Source of the DNA: Alteromonas sp. V450
Lineage (GTDB): Bacteria; Pseudomonadota; Gammaproteobacteria; Enterobacterales; Alteromonadaceae
NCBI RefSeq assembly: GCF_001885075.1
Contig: NZ_MODU01000004.1
Location: forward strand, 992,001 to 1,056,000
DNA: 64,000 nucleotides
Reading direction: 5' to 3'
Position 1 is the stretch's first letter. The number at the start of each line of letters is the position of its first letter. The translations under genes and the position numbers were made by a program. Shown here piece after piece: positions 21,951-32,723 of the stretch. A model generated the notes under the pieces. It had not been told where the DNA came from, made no database searches, and saw only the letters and a list, made by a program, of their open reading frames with translations.

Positions 21951-22661
21951 ATGCAATTAACTTTTTCGATTTATCGTTACAACCCGGAAGTAGACGCCAA
22001 GCCTCGCATGCAAGACTACACTCTTGATGTAGAGGAAGGTCAAGACATGATGGTGCTAGATGCACTACTTGCACTTAAAGAGCAAGATCCGACGCTTTCT
22101 TTCCGTCGTTCTTGCCGTGAGGGTGTATGTGGTTCAGACGGTGTGAACATGAACGGCAAAAACGGCCTAGCGTGTATCACGCCACTATCTGCACTAGGTA
22201 AAGGCAAAATAGTAGTTCGTCCACTTCCAGGACTACCTGTTGTACGTGACCTTGTTGTTGATATGACACAGTTCTATACACAGTACGAAAAGATTAAGCC
22301 GTTCTTAATCAACGACAGCAAGCAGCCGCCAGCGCGCGAGCACTTACAGTCGCCAGAAGAGCGTGCAAAGCTAGACGGTCTTTACGAGTGTATTTTATGT
22401 GCGTGTTGTTCTACATCATGTCCGTCATTCTGGTGGAACCCTGATAAGTTCATTGGTCCTGCTGGATTGCTTCACGCTTATCGTTTCCTTATTGACAGCC
22501 GTGATACGGCAACTGAAGAACGTCTTAACGATCTTGATGATGCGTTCAGCGTATTTAGATGTCATGGAATCATGAACTGTGTAAGCGTTTGTCCTAAGGG
22601 ATTAAACCCGACTAAGGCAATTGGCCAAATTAAGTCTATGCTTTTACAACGGGCTGTTTAG
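21951..22661 (+). CDS. sdhB: Succinate dehydrogenase iron-sulfur subunit SdhB
   Basis: Carries electrons from FAD to quinone through three Fe-S clusters. The 236 residues have the [2Fe-2S] site CREGVCGSDG...C, the [4Fe-4S] site CILCACCSTSCP and the [3Fe-4S] site CHGIMNCVSVCPKG, matching E. coli closely. AGAGAGGCAACG precedes the ATG, 14 bases after sdhA. It is followed by a terminator, which marks the end of the sdh unit. Confidence 0.98.
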   Translation: MQLTFSIYRYNPEVDAKPRMQDYTLDVEEGQDMMVLDALLALKEQDPTLSFRRSCREGVCGSDGVNMNGKNGLACITPLSALGKGKIVVRPLPGLPVVRDLVVDMTQFYTQYEKIKPFLINDSKQPPAREHLQSPEERAKLDGLYECILCACCSTSCPSFWWNPDKFIGPAGLLHAYRFLIDSRDTATEERLNDLDDAFSVFRCHGIMNCVSVCPKGLNPTKAIGQIKSMLLQRAV

Positions 22662-22706
22662 TACTATAGTCTGATAACTTTTTCAGTTATAGATGCGATA
22701 CGCTAG

Positions 22707-22736
22707 ATAGCCATCCAACAGGATGGCTATTTTTTT
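22707..22736 (+). terminator. Terminator between sdhB and sucA
   Basis: Stem ATAGCCATCC / GGATGGCTAT, loop AACA, followed by six T. A typical intrinsic terminator; partial read-through into sucA is possible, as in other gammaproteobacteria. Confidence 0.9.
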
Positions 22737-22834
22737 ATATATTCTCCGTTATAACACTTGGTTATGCTGAGAATAACCTTATAATACATATTGATTGTTA
22801 ACTAGATTTTATAAAACGTAGCAAGGCAAATTAA

Positions 22835-25654
22835 ATGCAAGAAAGCGTGATGAAAGCGTGGTGGGATTCCTCGCACATGGCAGGTGCCAACGCTGCCTAT
22901 GTTGAAGAGTTGTATGAAACTTATTTAGAAGACCCGCAAAGTGTCTCTGAAAATTGGCGACAAATCTTCGATAACCTCCCCAAAGTCGATGGCGTAGAGT
23001 TAGAAACCAATCATACAGTTATCAAAAATCAGTTTAGGCAACTTGCTGCGTTAGGGCCTACGGCCCGCATGTCTAGTCCGTCTGTGCCTTCTGCAAATGT
23101 ATCAGATGACAGGCAAGTTAAAGTTCTCCAGTTAATCAACGCATTCCGTTTCCGCGGTCATCAACACGCTAATTTAGATCCACTCGGTCTATGGCAACAA
23201 GAGCGTGTACGCGATCTTGAACTATCACACCACAGCCTTTCTGAACAGGACTTTGATTCAGTTTTCAATGTAGGATCTTACGCTATTGGCAAAGATTCTA
23301 TGCCGCTAGGTGAACTGTTTAAATCGCTTAACCGCACTTACTGCGGTTCTATCGGTGCAGAATACATGCATATTACTGATACCGAACAGAAACGTTGGTT
23401 GCAGCAAAAGATAGAATCGGTTCAAGCAAAACCTGAAATTTCTCGAGATGAGAAGCTAGGTATTCTCAAGGGGCTTACTGCTGCTGATGGTATGGAAAAA
23501 TACTTGGGTTCTAAATTCCCAGGTGCAAAGCGCTTCTCACTGGAAGGCGGTGATGCGTTGATTCCAATGCTTAAAGGCCTAATCACTAAAGCTGGCACAG
23601 CGGGTACCAAAGAAGTGGTTATCGGCATGGCTCACCGTGGTCGTTTGAATGTGCTCGTTAACGTGCTGGGTAAAAACCCTTCTGTTCTGTTTGACGAATT
23701 CTCAGGTAAGCACGACGACTCACTAGGTGCGGGTGACGTTAAGTATCACGCAGGCTTCTCTTCCGATTTTGCAACGCCTGGTGGAAACGTTCACCTAGCG
23801 CTAGCATTTAACCCGTCTCACCTTGAAATTGTTAACCCAGTAGTAATGGGGTCAGTACGTGCACGTCTTGCTCGCCGCAACAACGACACCAATACTGTAC
23901 TTCCAATTACTATTCACGGTGACTCGGCAATAGCAGGTCAGGGTGTAGTGCAAGAAACCTTCAACATGTCACAAACTCGTGGCTTTGCTGTGGGTGGTAC
24001 AGTTCGAATCGTGGTAAACAACCAGGTTGGTTTCACGACGTCAAAGACTGAAGATACCCGTTCTACACAATACTGTACTGACATTGCGAAGATGGTACAG
24101 GCACCAATTTTCCACGTGAACTCTGACGACCCTGAGGCGGTTGCCTTTGTTACACAGCTTGCGCTTGAATACCGCAACAAGTTTAAGAAAGACGTGGTTA
24201 TCGACCTAGTGTGTTACCGTCGCCATGGTCACAACGAAGCTGATGAGCCAAATGCTACTCAGCCATTGATGTATCAAAAAATTAAAAAGCATCCAGTTCC
24301 ACGCGTAATCTATGCTGATCAGCTAGTCGCTGAGGGTGTGATTGAGCAACGTGATGCCGATCGTTTTGTCGAAGAGTACCGCGAAGCACTTGACCATGGA
24401 GCGTGTGTTGTCGAAGAGTGGCGTCCTATGACAGAGCACAGCGTTGACTGGTCTCCTTACCTTGGCCACGACTGGGATACACCTTACGATGGTTCGCTTT
24501 CAGTTGAAAAGCTTAAAGAGCTCGGTGAGTCAATCACTAACATTCCTGAAGAGCACAAGCTTCAGTCGCGCGTAAACAAGCTTTATCAAGACCGTAAAGC
24601 CATGGTCGCGGGTGAAAAGCTACTTGATTGGGGTATGGCTGAAAACTTAGCGTATGCCACTATCGTAGATGCCGGCGAAGATATTCGTATTACCGGTCAG
24701 GATTCAGGCCGTGGTACTTTCTTCCACCGTCACGCGGTATTGCACAATCAAAAAGATGCGTCGACCTATATGCCGCTGCAGCATATTCGCGAAGGTCAGG
24801 GTGAAATTGAAATTTACGACTCTGTGCTTTCGGAAGAAGCAGTAATGGCATTTGAGTATGGTTATGCGACAGCAGAGCCTACGTGTCTGACTATTTGGGA
24901 AGCCCAGTTTGGTGACTTCGCTAACGGTGCGCAGGTTGTATTTGATCAGTTCTTGAGCTCAGGTGAAGCAAAGTGGGGCCGTTTGTGTGGTCTTACCGTT
25001 TTACTTCCACACGGTTACGAGGGTCAAGGTCCAGAGCATAGCTCTGCACGTCTTGAACGTTTCCTTCAAATGTGTGCTGACCACAACTGGCAAGTGTGTG
25101 TACCATCAACACCTGCGCAGGTTTACAACATGCTTCGTCGCCAAGTGGTGCGCCCTATGCGTAAGCCACTTATCGTAATGTCGCCTAAGTCACTATTACG
25201 TCATCCTCTTGCGGTATCTTCACTTGAAGAACTAGCCGAAGGTAAATTCCATAACGTAATCGGTGAAATTGACGATATCGATCCGAAAAACGTAAAGCGT
25301 GTTGTCATGTGTTCAGGCAAGGTTTACTACGATTTATTAGACCAGCGCCGTAAAAATGAGCAAACAGACGTCGCAATCATCCGTTTAGAGCAACTTTATC
25401 CATTCCCACAAGAAGAATGCGCTAAAGTTGTGGCACAATACAGCCATGTAAAAGATTGGGTTTGGTGTCAAGAAGAGCCTCAAAACCAAGGCGCTTGGTA
25501 CTGTAGCCAACACCACTTCTGGCAAGCAATTCCAGATGGTGCAAAATTAACATATGCAGGGCGTGATGCATCCTCGTCACCTGCAGTAGGTTATGTATCC
25601 GTTCACAACCAGCAACAGAAAGCCCTGGTTGAAAACGCACTCACAATTAAATAA
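22835..25654 (+). CDS. sucA: 2-oxoglutarate dehydrogenase E1 component SucA
   Basis: The thiamine diphosphate-dependent decarboxylase of the 2-oxoglutarate dehydrogenase complex. At 939 residues it matches the E. coli protein (about 930). The N-terminal E2-binding segment (MKAWWDSSHMAGANAAYVEELYETYLEDP) is kept, as are GMAHRGRLNVL, the ThDP region HGDSAIAGQGVVQE, RRHGHNEADEP and the transketolase-like GQDSGRGTFFHRHA. It is nine bases upstream of sucB. In-frame ATG 22850 is an alternative start. Confidence 0.98.
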   Translation: MQESVMKAWWDSSHMAGANAAYVEELYETYLEDPQSVSENWRQIFDNLPKVDGVELETNHTVIKNQFRQLAALGPTARMSSPSVPSANVSDDRQVKVLQLINAFRFRGHQHANLDPLGLWQQERVRDLELSHHSLSEQDFDSVFNVGSYAIGKDSMPLGELFKSLNRTYCGSIGAEYMHITDTEQKRWLQQKIESVQAKPEISRDEKLGILKGLTAADGMEKYLGSKFPGAKRFSLEGGDALIPMLKGLITKAGTAGTKEVVIGMAHRGRLNVLVNVLGKNPSVLFDEFSGKHDDSLGAGDVKYHAGFSSDFATPGGNVHLALAFNPSHLEIVNPVVMGSVRARLARRNNDTNTVLPITIHGDSAIAGQGVVQETFNMSQTRGFAVGGTVRIVVNNQVGFTTSKTEDTRSTQYCTDIAKMVQAPIFHVNSDDPEAVAFVTQLALEYRNKFKKDVVIDLVCYRRHGHNEADEPNATQPLMYQKIKKHPVPRVIYADQLVAEGVIEQRDADRFVEEYREALDHGACVVEEWRPMTEHSVDWSPYLGHDWDTPYDGSLSVEKLKELGESITNIPEEHKLQSRVNKLYQDRKAMVAGEKLLDWGMAENLAYATIVDAGEDIRITGQDSGRGTFFHRHAVLHNQKDASTYMPLQHIREGQGEIEIYDSVLSEEAVMAFEYGYATAEPTCLTIWEAQFGDFANGAQVVFDQFLSSGEAKWGRLCGLTVLLPHGYEGQGPEHSSARLERFLQMCADHNWQVCVPSTPAQVYNMLRRQVVRPMRKPLIVMSPKSLLRHPLAVSSLEELAEGKFHNVIGEIDDIDPKNVKRVVMCSGKVYYDLLDQRRKNEQTDVAIIRLEQLYPFPQEECAKVVAQYSHVKDWVWCQEEPQNQGAWYCSQHHFWQAIPDGAKLTYAGRDASSSPAVGYVSVHNQQQKALVENALTIK

Positions 25655-25663
25655 GGAACAGTA

Positions 25664-27175
25664 ATGACAATTGAGATAAAAGTTCCGGTTCTACCTGAGT
25701 CAGTTGCCGATGCCACCATTGCAACCTGGCACGTAAAGGCCGGTGACGCAGTTAAACGAGACCAGAACCTGGTTGATATTGAAACTGATAAAGTGGTTTT
25801 AGAAGTTGTGGCGCCAGCGGACGGTACAATTGGTGAGATACTAAACGAAGAGGGTGCAACTGTTTTAGGCGAGCAAGTTATTGCAAAATTAGAAAAGGGT
25901 GGTGCGGCCGCACCAGCTGAAGCTAAAACAGAAAGCAATGCGAAAGACGATGCTAAATCAGAAGCGGCTCCAGCGGCTTCTGGAAAAACTTCAGATGTTA
26001 AAGTACCGGTACTTCCAGAGTCGGTAGCTGACGCAACTATCGCTACGTGGCACGTTGCTGTGGGCGAAGCGGTTTCTCGCGATCAAAACTTAGTCGATAT
26101 CGAAACTGATAAAGTGGTACTTGAAGTGGTTGCGCCTGCGGATGGTTCTCTTGCAGAAATCATTGCAGAGGAAGGCGCAACAGTTACTGCTGAAGAAGTT
26201 ATCGCTAAGTTTGTTGAAGGTGCAGCAAGCGGTGCATCTGCACCAGCGGCATCGGCAGAATCAGATGATAGTGACGACAGTAGCGATGCGCTAAGCCCTT
26301 CAGTTCGTCGTCTACTTGCTGAAAAAGGCGTAGACGCAGCTAAAGTGAAAGGCACTGGCAAAAATGGCCGTATCACTAAAGAAGACGTTGAAAAGTACCT
26401 TAAAGGCGGCGACAGCTCAGCCAAGGCTGCGCCTGCAGCGGCTGAAGCACCAGTGGCAGATTTACCAACGGGTAACCGCACTGAAAAGCGTGTTCCAATG
26501 ACACGCCTTCGTAAGACTATTGCTAACCGTCTTCTAGAAGCGAAGAACTCTACGGCAATGCTAACTACGTTTAACGAAGTTAACATGAAGCCAATTATGG
26601 ACCTTCGCAAACAGTATCAAGAGAGCTTCGAAAAACGTCACGGTATTCGTTTAGGCTTTATGTCGTTCTACGTTAAAGCAGTTACTGAAGCACTTAAACG
26701 TTTCCCTGAAGTTAACGCGTCAATAGACGGTGACGACATTGTTTATCACAATTACTTCGACGTATCGATTGCCGTTTCTACACCACGTGGCCTTGTAACG
26801 CCAGTACTTAAAGATACTGACACGCTTGGCATGGCAGGTGTTGAAAAAGGAATTAAGGAACTAGCACTTAAAGGTCGTGACGGTAAACTGTCACTGGCTG
26901 AACTACAAGGTGGTAACTTCACAATCACCAACGGTGGTGTGTTTGGTTCACTAATGTCTACACCAATCATTAACCCGCCGCAAAGCGCAATCTTGGGTAT
27001 GCACAAAATCCAAGATCGCCCAATGGCTGTTAATGGCAAAGTAGAAATTCTACCAATGATGTACCTAGCGCTTTCTTATGACCACCGTATTATCGATGGT
27101 AAAGAATCAGTTGGGTTCTTGGTAACAGTTAAAGAGATGCTAGAAGATCCAACACGTCTACTACTAGACGTATAA
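25664..27175 (+). CDS. sucB: Dihydrolipoamide succinyltransferase SucB with two lipoyl domains
   Basis: The E2 core of the 2-oxoglutarate dehydrogenase complex. The 503-residue protein is longer than E. coli SucB (about 405) because it has two lipoyl domains in tandem, with lipoyl lysines at K43 and K150 in identical [10 protein letters not shown] contexts, joined by Ala/Glu-rich linkers. An E3-binding domain ([12 protein letters not shown], about residues 212-245) and the catalytic acyltransferase domain ending [12 protein letters not shown] follow. AAGGAACAGTA precedes ATG. No lpd (E3) gene is next to it. Confidence 0.97.
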   Translation: MTIEIKVPVLPESVADATIATWHVKAGDAVKRDQNLVDIETDKVVLEVVAPADGTIGEILNEEGATVLGEQVIAKLEKGGAAAPAEAKTESNAKDDAKSEAAPAASGKTSDVKVPVLPESVADATIATWHVAVGEAVSRDQNLVDIETDKVVLEVVAPADGSLAEIIAEEGATVTAEEVIAKFVEGAASGASAPAASAESDDSDDSSDALSPSVRRLLAEKGVDAAKVKGTGKNGRITKEDVEKYLKGGDSSAKAAPAAAEAPVADLPTGNRTEKRVPMTRLRKTIANRLLEAKNSTAMLTTFNEVNMKPIMDLRKQYQESFEKRHGIRLGFMSFYVKAVTEALKRFPEVNASIDGDDIVYHNYFDVSIAVSTPRGLVTPVLKDTDTLGMAGVEKGIKELALKGRDGKLSLAELQGGNFTITNGGVFGSLMSTPIINPPQSAILGMHKIQDRPMAVNGKVEILPMMYLALSYDHRIIDGKESVGFLVTVKEMLEDPTRLLLDV

Positions 27176-27327
27176 GACTTTCGTCTCACTTAATTGTGGT
27201 TGGGTGCTTGGCTTGTGTTATCTTGCTTAGCGCCTAACGCAACGCTGATATTTACCCTATAATATCAGTCTAAATAATCAAGTCGCACATGCGGCTTTTG
27301 TCTTACTAAAAATCGGATAGAAACACC

Positions 27328-28494
27328 ATGAATTTGCATGAATACCAAGGTAAGCAGCTATTCAAAGAATACGGTTTGCCTGTTTCTGAAGGATACGCAG
27401 CAGACACTGCTCAAGGTGCTGTAGAAGCCGCTGACCGAATTGGCGGAGAAGAGTGGGTAGTTAAGTGTCAGGTACACGCGGGCGGTCGCGGTAAAGCTGG
27501 CGGTGTAAAGCTAGTTAAAAACAAAGACGACATTCGCGCTTTCGCTGAAAACTGGCTTGGCAAAAATTTGGTGACTTTCCAGACTGACGAAAACGGTCAG
27601 CCTGTGAGCAAAATCCTTGTTGAATCTTGCACAGATATCGCTAACGAGCTTTACCTTGGTGCAGTAGTTGACCGTACAACCCGTCGCGTTGTATTCATGG
27701 CATCTACTGAAGGTGGCGTTGAAATTGAAACTGTTGCAGAAGAAACTCCAGAAAAAATTCTTAAAGCTGAAATCGACCCAATTGTAGGTCCTCAGCCTTA
27801 CCAAGCGCGCGAAATGGCGTTTGCTCTTGGTCTTTCTGGCGTTCAAATTAAGCAATTCACTCAAATCTTCCTTGGCCTAGCTAAGATGTTTGAAGAGCTT
27901 GACGTGGCGCTTATCGAAATTAACCCGCTAGTGATCAAAACCGACGGTAACCTACACTGCCTTGACGCAAAAGTAGGTATAGACGGTAACGCACTATATC
28001 GTCAGCCTAAGCTGAAAGATATGCAAGATCCTTCGCAAGAAGATGCGCGTGAAGCACACGCGGCTCAGTGGGAGCTTAACTATGTTGCACTAGACGGTAA
28101 CGTAGGTTGTATGGTTAACGGTGCAGGCCTTGCAATGGGTACTATGGACATCGTAAACCTACACGGTGGCAAGCCAGCTAACTTCCTAGATGTTGGTGGC
28201 GGCGCGACTAAAGAGCGTGTAGCTGAAGCATTTAAAATCATCCTTTCTGATGACAATGTTAAAGCGGTATTGGTTAACATCTTCGGTGGTATCGTACGCT
28301 GTGACATGATTGCAGAAGGTATTATCGGTGCGGTTAAAGAAGTAGGCGTAGAAGTACCAGTAGTTGTACGTCTAGAAGGTACCAATGCAGAGCTTGGCCG
28401 TGACGTTCTAGCGAACTCTGGTCTAGATATCATCGCTGCTGAATCGCTAACTGATGCAGCACAGAAAGTTGTTGCTGCAGCGGAGGGCAAATAA
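27328..28494 (+). CDS. sucC: Succinyl-CoA synthetase beta subunit SucC
   Basis: The nucleotide-binding (ATP-grasp) subunit that converts succinyl-CoA to succinate with substrate-level phosphorylation. The 388 residues are of standard length and begin [29 protein letters not shown], the LIEINPLV metal site and [10 protein letters not shown] are present. It follows sucB by 152 bases without a clear terminator. The stop and the sucD start share one base (TAATG). Confidence 0.98.
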   Translation: MNLHEYQGKQLFKEYGLPVSEGYAADTAQGAVEAADRIGGEEWVVKCQVHAGGRGKAGGVKLVKNKDDIRAFAENWLGKNLVTFQTDENGQPVSKILVESCTDIANELYLGAVVDRTTRRVVFMASTEGGVEIETVAEETPEKILKAEIDPIVGPQPYQAREMAFALGLSGVQIKQFTQIFLGLAKMFEELDVALIEINPLVIKTDGNLHCLDAKVGIDGNALYRQPKLKDMQDPSQEDAREAHAAQWELNYVALDGNVGCMVNGAGLAMGTMDIVNLHGGKPANFLDVGGGATKERVAEAFKIILSDDNVKAVLVNIFGGIVRCDMIAEGIIGAVKEVGVEVPVVVRLEGTNAELGRDVLANSGLDIIAAESLTDAAQKVVAAAEGK

Positions 28495-29366
28495 TGTCTG
28501 TATTAATTAATAAAGATACTAAAGTAATTTGTCAGGGTTTCACTGGCGGTCAGGGTACATTCCACTCTGAACAAGCAATTGCTTACGGTACGCAAATGGT
28601 TGGTGGTGTTACACCAGGCAAAGGCGGTACTGAGCACCTAGGTCTACCAGTATTCAATACTGTACGTGAAGCAGTAGAAGCAACTGGCGCAACAGCGACA
28701 GTTATCTACGTACCAGCACCATTCTGTAAAGATTCAATTGTTGAAGCTGCAGACGCGGGTATTGAGCTTATCGTATGTATTACTGAAGGTATTCCAACGC
28801 TAGATATGCTTTACGTTAAAGAATACGTAGAAGCGAAAGGCGTTCGCATGATTGGTCCAAACTGCCCAGGTGTTATCACTCCTGGAGAGTGTAAGATTGG
28901 TATCATGCCTGGTCACATTCACAAGCCTGGTAAAGTAGGTATTGTTTCTCGCTCTGGTACGCTTACGTACGAAGCGGTTAAGCAAACTACTGATGAAGGT
29001 TTCGGCCAGTCTACCTGTGTTGGTATCGGTGGTGACCCAATTCCTGGTTCAAACTTCATCGACATCCTTCAGATGTTCCAAGACGACCCACAAACTGAAG
29101 CTATCGTAATGATCGGTGAGATCGGCGGTACTGCAGAAGAAGAAGCAGCTGCGTTCATCAAAGCGAACGTAACTAAGCCAGTTGTTTCTTACATTGCGGG
29201 TGTTACTGCTCCTCCTGGTAAGCGTATGGGTCACGCTGGTGCAATCATCGCAGGCGGTAAAGGTACTGCTGATGAGAAATTTAAAGCACTAGAAGACGCA
29301 GGCGTTAAAACCGTTCGCTCACTTGCTGATATCGGCAAGGCGCTGCGCGAGACTACAGGCTGGTAA
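28494..29366 (+). CDS. sucD: Succinyl-CoA synthetase alpha subunit SucD
   Basis: The CoA-binding and phosphohistidine-carrying subunit of succinyl-CoA synthetase. The 290 residues contain the CoA-site [13 protein letters not shown], the IGPNCPG segment and the active-site histidine in [14 protein letters not shown]. It is translationally coupled to sucC and ends the TCA cluster at a strong terminator. Confidence 0.98.
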   Translation: MSVLINKDTKVICQGFTGGQGTFHSEQAIAYGTQMVGGVTPGKGGTEHLGLPVFNTVREAVEATGATATVIYVPAPFCKDSIVEAADAGIELIVCITEGIPTLDMLYVKEYVEAKGVRMIGPNCPGVITPGECKIGIMPGHIHKPGKVGIVSRSGTLTYEAVKQTTDEGFGQSTCVGIGGDPIPGSNFIDILQMFQDDPQTEAIVMIGEIGGTAEEEAAAFIKANVTKPVVSYIAGVTAPPGKRMGHAGAIIAGGKGTADEKFKALEDAGVKTVRSLADIGKALRETTGW

Positions 29367-29390
29367 GCAATCGCTTATTTCCGATATTGA

Positions 29391-29418
29391 AAAGCCCGCA
29401 ACATGCGGGCTTTTTTTT
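29391..29418 (+). terminator. sucCD terminator
   Basis: Stem GCCCGCA / TGCGGGC with a three-base loop, an A run before it and eight T after it: a strong intrinsic terminator. Confidence 0.93.
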
Positions 29419-29692
29419 GCTTTTTTATTAACATCTGCCTTAATTTAGCTGTAACAAAATTACAACCATTTGCTCTACAGGCCCGAGATAATGGGCAATG
29501 TGTTGTTAAATTACATAACGGTGTAGATAGAGATTGTTAATGGCGTGTTGCACAAATTTTATTGAATACGTATGCAGGCAATTGTGCAGAACTCAGGTCA
29601 TCTATAGCATTGTCCCCATGGAATGTATTGTCATTTAATTGTCATAACAACAACAAGAAGACAACAACTACAACTGTATGGGACACCCGTTT
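29419..29692 (+). promoter_or_regulatory. Upstream region of the first TonB-dependent receptor
   Basis: About 270 bases of AT-rich, gene-free DNA between the sucD terminator and the receptor start. It holds the LacI-type operator box described separately at 29563-29576. No convincing -35/-10 pair could be assigned by eye. Confidence 0.5.
29563..29576 (+). promoter_or_regulatory. Predicted LacI-family (MalR-like) operator, copy 1
   Basis: The 14-mer TGAATACGTATGCA, a palindrome except at position 3 and its partner, with a central CG as usual for LacI-family sites. It begins 130 bases ahead of the receptor start. The identical 14-mer recurs at 35872, 46317 and 48398, each upstream of a starch-locus gene. 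Confidence 0.8.
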
Positions 29693-32560
29693 ATGAAACA
29701 ATTTAAACCCAACCTAATTAAAGCTGCGCTTATTTCAGGCGGTATGGCGTTTGGAAGTGCACCAGCACTTGCACAAGATGCTGATACGGACGCTGTTGAT
29801 GAAGCAAACCTTGAAGTTATTCAAGTTAGCGGTATTCGTGGCAGTCTTCAGCGCGCACAGGCTATTAAGATGGACAACACGTCAATAGTTGAAGCCTTGT
29901 CAGCAGAAGATATTGGTAAACTACCCGATACAAGTATTGCAGAATCGATTTCTCGTCTTCCAGGACTTGCTGGTGAACGTCGAAATGGCCGTACTAGTGG
30001 TATATCAGTTCGTGGTTTTAACGAAAATTACGTGGGAACTACACTAAATGGACGTGAATTATTAGGTATGGGTGATAATCGTGGCGTAGAATTCGACCTA
30101 TATCCCACGGAGATTGTTTCAAATATTCTAGTGTACAAAACACCTGAAGCTGGTCTCATGACTCAAGGCATTGGTGGCACAGTCGACATTCAAACTGTAA
30201 GCCCGCTAAATGCGTCAAAAACCGTTGCGATTAACGGTACTTATGAAGCAAACCAAGAAGACGCTGGTAACCCTGACTTTGATAACAAAGGTCACCGCCT
30301 TTCTTTTAACTATGTAGACCAATTTGCTGATGACAAACTAGGTGTTGCATTGGCAATCGCTGATATGGAGTCTCCACGTCAAGAACAATACTTCCGCGGT
30401 TGGGGTTATGCAGAAGCAGATCCTGCCAAAGCAGCAGAAGGCGTCGATGTACCTGAAGGTACAGTGATCCTTGGAGGTCATGACTCATATACACGTTCTG
30501 CTATGCTGGAACGTACTTCAATAGCTGGTGTTATTGAATATGCACCTTCAGACAATCTTACTGTTCAATTTGATGCGCTTTACATCGATTTTGAAGAAAA
30601 TGATGCACGCCGAGGTGTTGAAGAAGGTGGCGCTGAATGGGGTACAGGTGCCTACACAATTACTGGGGTAGAAAATGGTCTTGTAACGTCTGGTTATTAC
30701 GACGGTTTCCTATCGGTTATTCGTAACGATTCGAGACAGCAGAAAGCAGAACTTACGACATTCGGTCTAAATGTAGAATATGTTATTAACGATAATTGGA
30801 CTGCAACATTAGACATGTCGACTGGTGAAGTTGATAAACGAATTACTGATGTTGAAAGTTACTCAGGTGTTGGGCGTGCAGGTATTGATGGCCGTCCGTT
30901 GACACCGCGTTCGTGGACAATGACCTCCACAGGTGCTGTATATAGTGACCACCCTACGTTAGACAGTGTTGATCTTGCTGATCCGTCTTCAATTTACTTG
31001 GCCGGTCCTCAGGCATGGGGCGGTTCATTGGCACCTGTTGAAGCGTTCCAAGGTGTTGAAGGATTCGGACCAGACACGGCACAGGATGGTTTCGTCAACG
31101 AACCAGTATTTAACGAAACACTAGATGCAGTGCGATTAGACCTTGAGGGTTTTGTTGAGTGGGGCATCTTTTCTAAGTTAACTGCAGGTGTTAACTATCA
31201 GACACGCGAGAAATCAAAGGATAATAATGGTTTCTTCTTAACTGCACCATCATGGCCGAACCAAGAATTAGTGCCTAACCCGATTGGCACGGCAGACTTG
31301 AGCCACATTGGTATTGACGGTGTAATTGCTTATGACGGTTTAGGTCTATACAGAAGCGGCTATTATACGCTGACGGACGCCGAGCTTTTTGAAAATGGTC
31401 GTCGCGGAGATACCTATACCATCGAAGAGGATATCCTCACCGTATATGCGAAGCTTGATATTGAAACCGAGATTGGTGACGTATTGGTGTTTGGTAATTT
31501 GGGGCTTCAGATTGTAGATGTTGACCAAACTGGTACGGGGTTCAACACAACCACGGGGCCGACTGGGTTTACATCATCCGTAGCAGTATCTGATGGAGAT
31601 TCTTACTCTGACGTGCTACCTACACTAAATTTAAGCTTCGAAATAGCCGAAAACCAGTTTATTCGTACTGCATTAGGTAAAGTAATTAGCCGGCCACGAA
31701 TGGATGACATGCGTCCTAACAATACCGTCAGTTTTACCTTTAACGATCAGCAAATTATCTCAGACAATGTTGGTAATGGCCCTTGGTCTGCAAGTTCTGG
31801 TAATGCGCGTTTGAAGCCGCTTGAAGCGAATCAGTTTGATATTGCCTATGAGAATTACTTCGCTGATTCTGGCTATTTTGCAGTAAGTTTCTTCTATAAA
31901 GATCTAACAAACTGGCACGTAGCAGGGCAAACGGTTGGTGATTTCAGTGAATCGTATATTGAAGGCTTCCATCAAACCTCAGGCCAAACAGATATCAATG
32001 ATGATGGTGTGTTAGATCAAAACGATATCGTTCCACCTACAATATTCGACGGCATCGTTAGCTTCCGCGAAGATGGTTTAGAGGGCTTTGTTCGTGGGTG
32101 GGAGCTTCAAGGTAGTGTTCCTTTTGATATTATTCATGACTCACTTGAGGGGTTTGGTGTTTTTGCAAGTGCGACTTACCTAGATGGTGGCTTAGATAAC
32201 GGGGATTCAGTACCTGGGTTGTCAGAAGAGACGTATTCACTGACAGCGTTTTATGAGAGCAATGGTCTTGAACTTCGAGTATCAGCTACTAAGCGTGACG
32301 CATTCGCAACCGAAACTCGCGCAACGAGCCTTTCTTTAGCACAAATTGAAGATAATGGTGTGAAGCAGATTGACGCACAGATAGGTTACGACTTCAGTGG
32401 TTCTGGAATTGATTACCTTGAAGGGCTTCGCGTTACGCTTCAAGGCCAGAACTTAACTGACGAGCCAACTGTTCGTGTTAATCCGGGCGACAGTCGTCAA
32501 ATTACTGAGTACCAAAGTTACGGCCGTAACTTCTTACTTGGCTTTAACTACACGTTCTAA
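29693..32560 (+). CDS. TonB-dependent receptor, predicted maltodextrin transporter
   Basis: An outer-membrane beta-barrel that uses TonB energy to import a ligand, here probably malto-oligosaccharides. The 955 residues begin with a signal peptide (MKQFKPNLIKAALISGG...APALAQ, cleavage after about residue 28), followed by a plug domain (EDIGKLPDTSIAESISRLPG, ISVRGFN) and a long barrel ending in Phe (FLLGFNYTF). This is the Xanthomonas/Caulobacter/Alteromonas carbohydrate-receptor type; there is no SusD gene. ATG 29693 is chosen over ATG 29678 because it places the signal peptide at the N-terminus and matches the second receptor. It lies downstream of operator copy 1. Substrate is inferred from context. 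Confidence 0.92.
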   Translation: MKQFKPNLIKAALISGGMAFGSAPALAQDADTDAVDEANLEVIQVSGIRGSLQRAQAIKMDNTSIVEALSAEDIGKLPDTSIAESISRLPGLAGERRNGRTSGISVRGFNENYVGTTLNGRELLGMGDNRGVEFDLYPTEIVSNILVYKTPEAGLMTQGIGGTVDIQTVSPLNASKTVAINGTYEANQEDAGNPDFDNKGHRLSFNYVDQFADDKLGVALAIADMESPRQEQYFRGWGYAEADPAKAAEGVDVPEGTVILGGHDSYTRSAMLERTSIAGVIEYAPSDNLTVQFDALYIDFEENDARRGVEEGGAEWGTGAYTITGVENGLVTSGYYDGFLSVIRNDSRQQKAELTTFGLNVEYVINDNWTATLDMSTGEVDKRITDVESYSGVGRAGIDGRPLTPRSWTMTSTGAVYSDHPTLDSVDLADPSSIYLAGPQAWGGSLAPVEAFQGVEGFGPDTAQDGFVNEPVFNETLDAVRLDLEGFVEWGIFSKLTAGVNYQTREKSKDNNGFFLTAPSWPNQELVPNPIGTADLSHIGIDGVIAYDGLGLYRSGYYTLTDAELFENGRRGDTYTIEEDILTVYAKLDIETEIGDVLVFGNLGLQIVDVDQTGTGFNTTTGPTGFTSSVAVSDGDSYSDVLPTLNLSFEIAENQFIRTALGKVISRPRMDDMRPNNTVSFTFNDQQIISDNVGNGPWSASSGNARLKPLEANQFDIAYENYFADSGYFAVSFFYKDLTNWHVAGQTVGDFSESYIEGFHQTSGQTDINDDGVLDQNDIVPPTIFDGIVSFREDGLEGFVRGWELQGSVPFDIIHDSLEGFGVFASATYLDGGLDNGDSVPGLSEETYSLTAFYESNGLELRVSATKRDAFATETRATSLSLAQIEDNGVKQIDAQIGYDFSGSGIDYLEGLRVTLQGQNLTDEPTVRVNPGDSRQITEYQSYGRNFLLGFNYTF

Positions 32561-32612
32561 GGTAATGTTAAAGTAACGCTTGCTTAAGGCAGGCGTCTAA
32601 ACAGGTACTATT

Positions 32613-32650
32613 CAAAAAGCCCCAATTTACTCAGGTGTTGGGGCTTTTTG
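32613..32650 (+). terminator. Terminator after the first TonB-dependent receptor
   Basis: Stem CAAAAAGCCCCAA / TTGGGGCTTTTTG with a 12-base loop and T-rich 3' arm. It separates the receptor from the halogenase pair, so the latter needs read-through or its own promoter. Confidence 0.85.
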
Positions 32651-32723
32651 TTGTATACCAGCACATGCCATGTTAAGAAGTGGTGTCAGTGAGCTGCTAA
32701 AAAAAAGTGGTGACAGCAAATTT

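Noticed and set aside
26083..26610. 175-codon minus-strand open frame opposite sucB
   Set aside because: Shadow of the Ala-rich linker region; composition is Ser/Ala/Pro-rich with no domain.
28080..28490. 136-codon minus-strand frame opposite sucC
   Set aside because: Antisense shadow of a highly expressed gene; no family resemblance.
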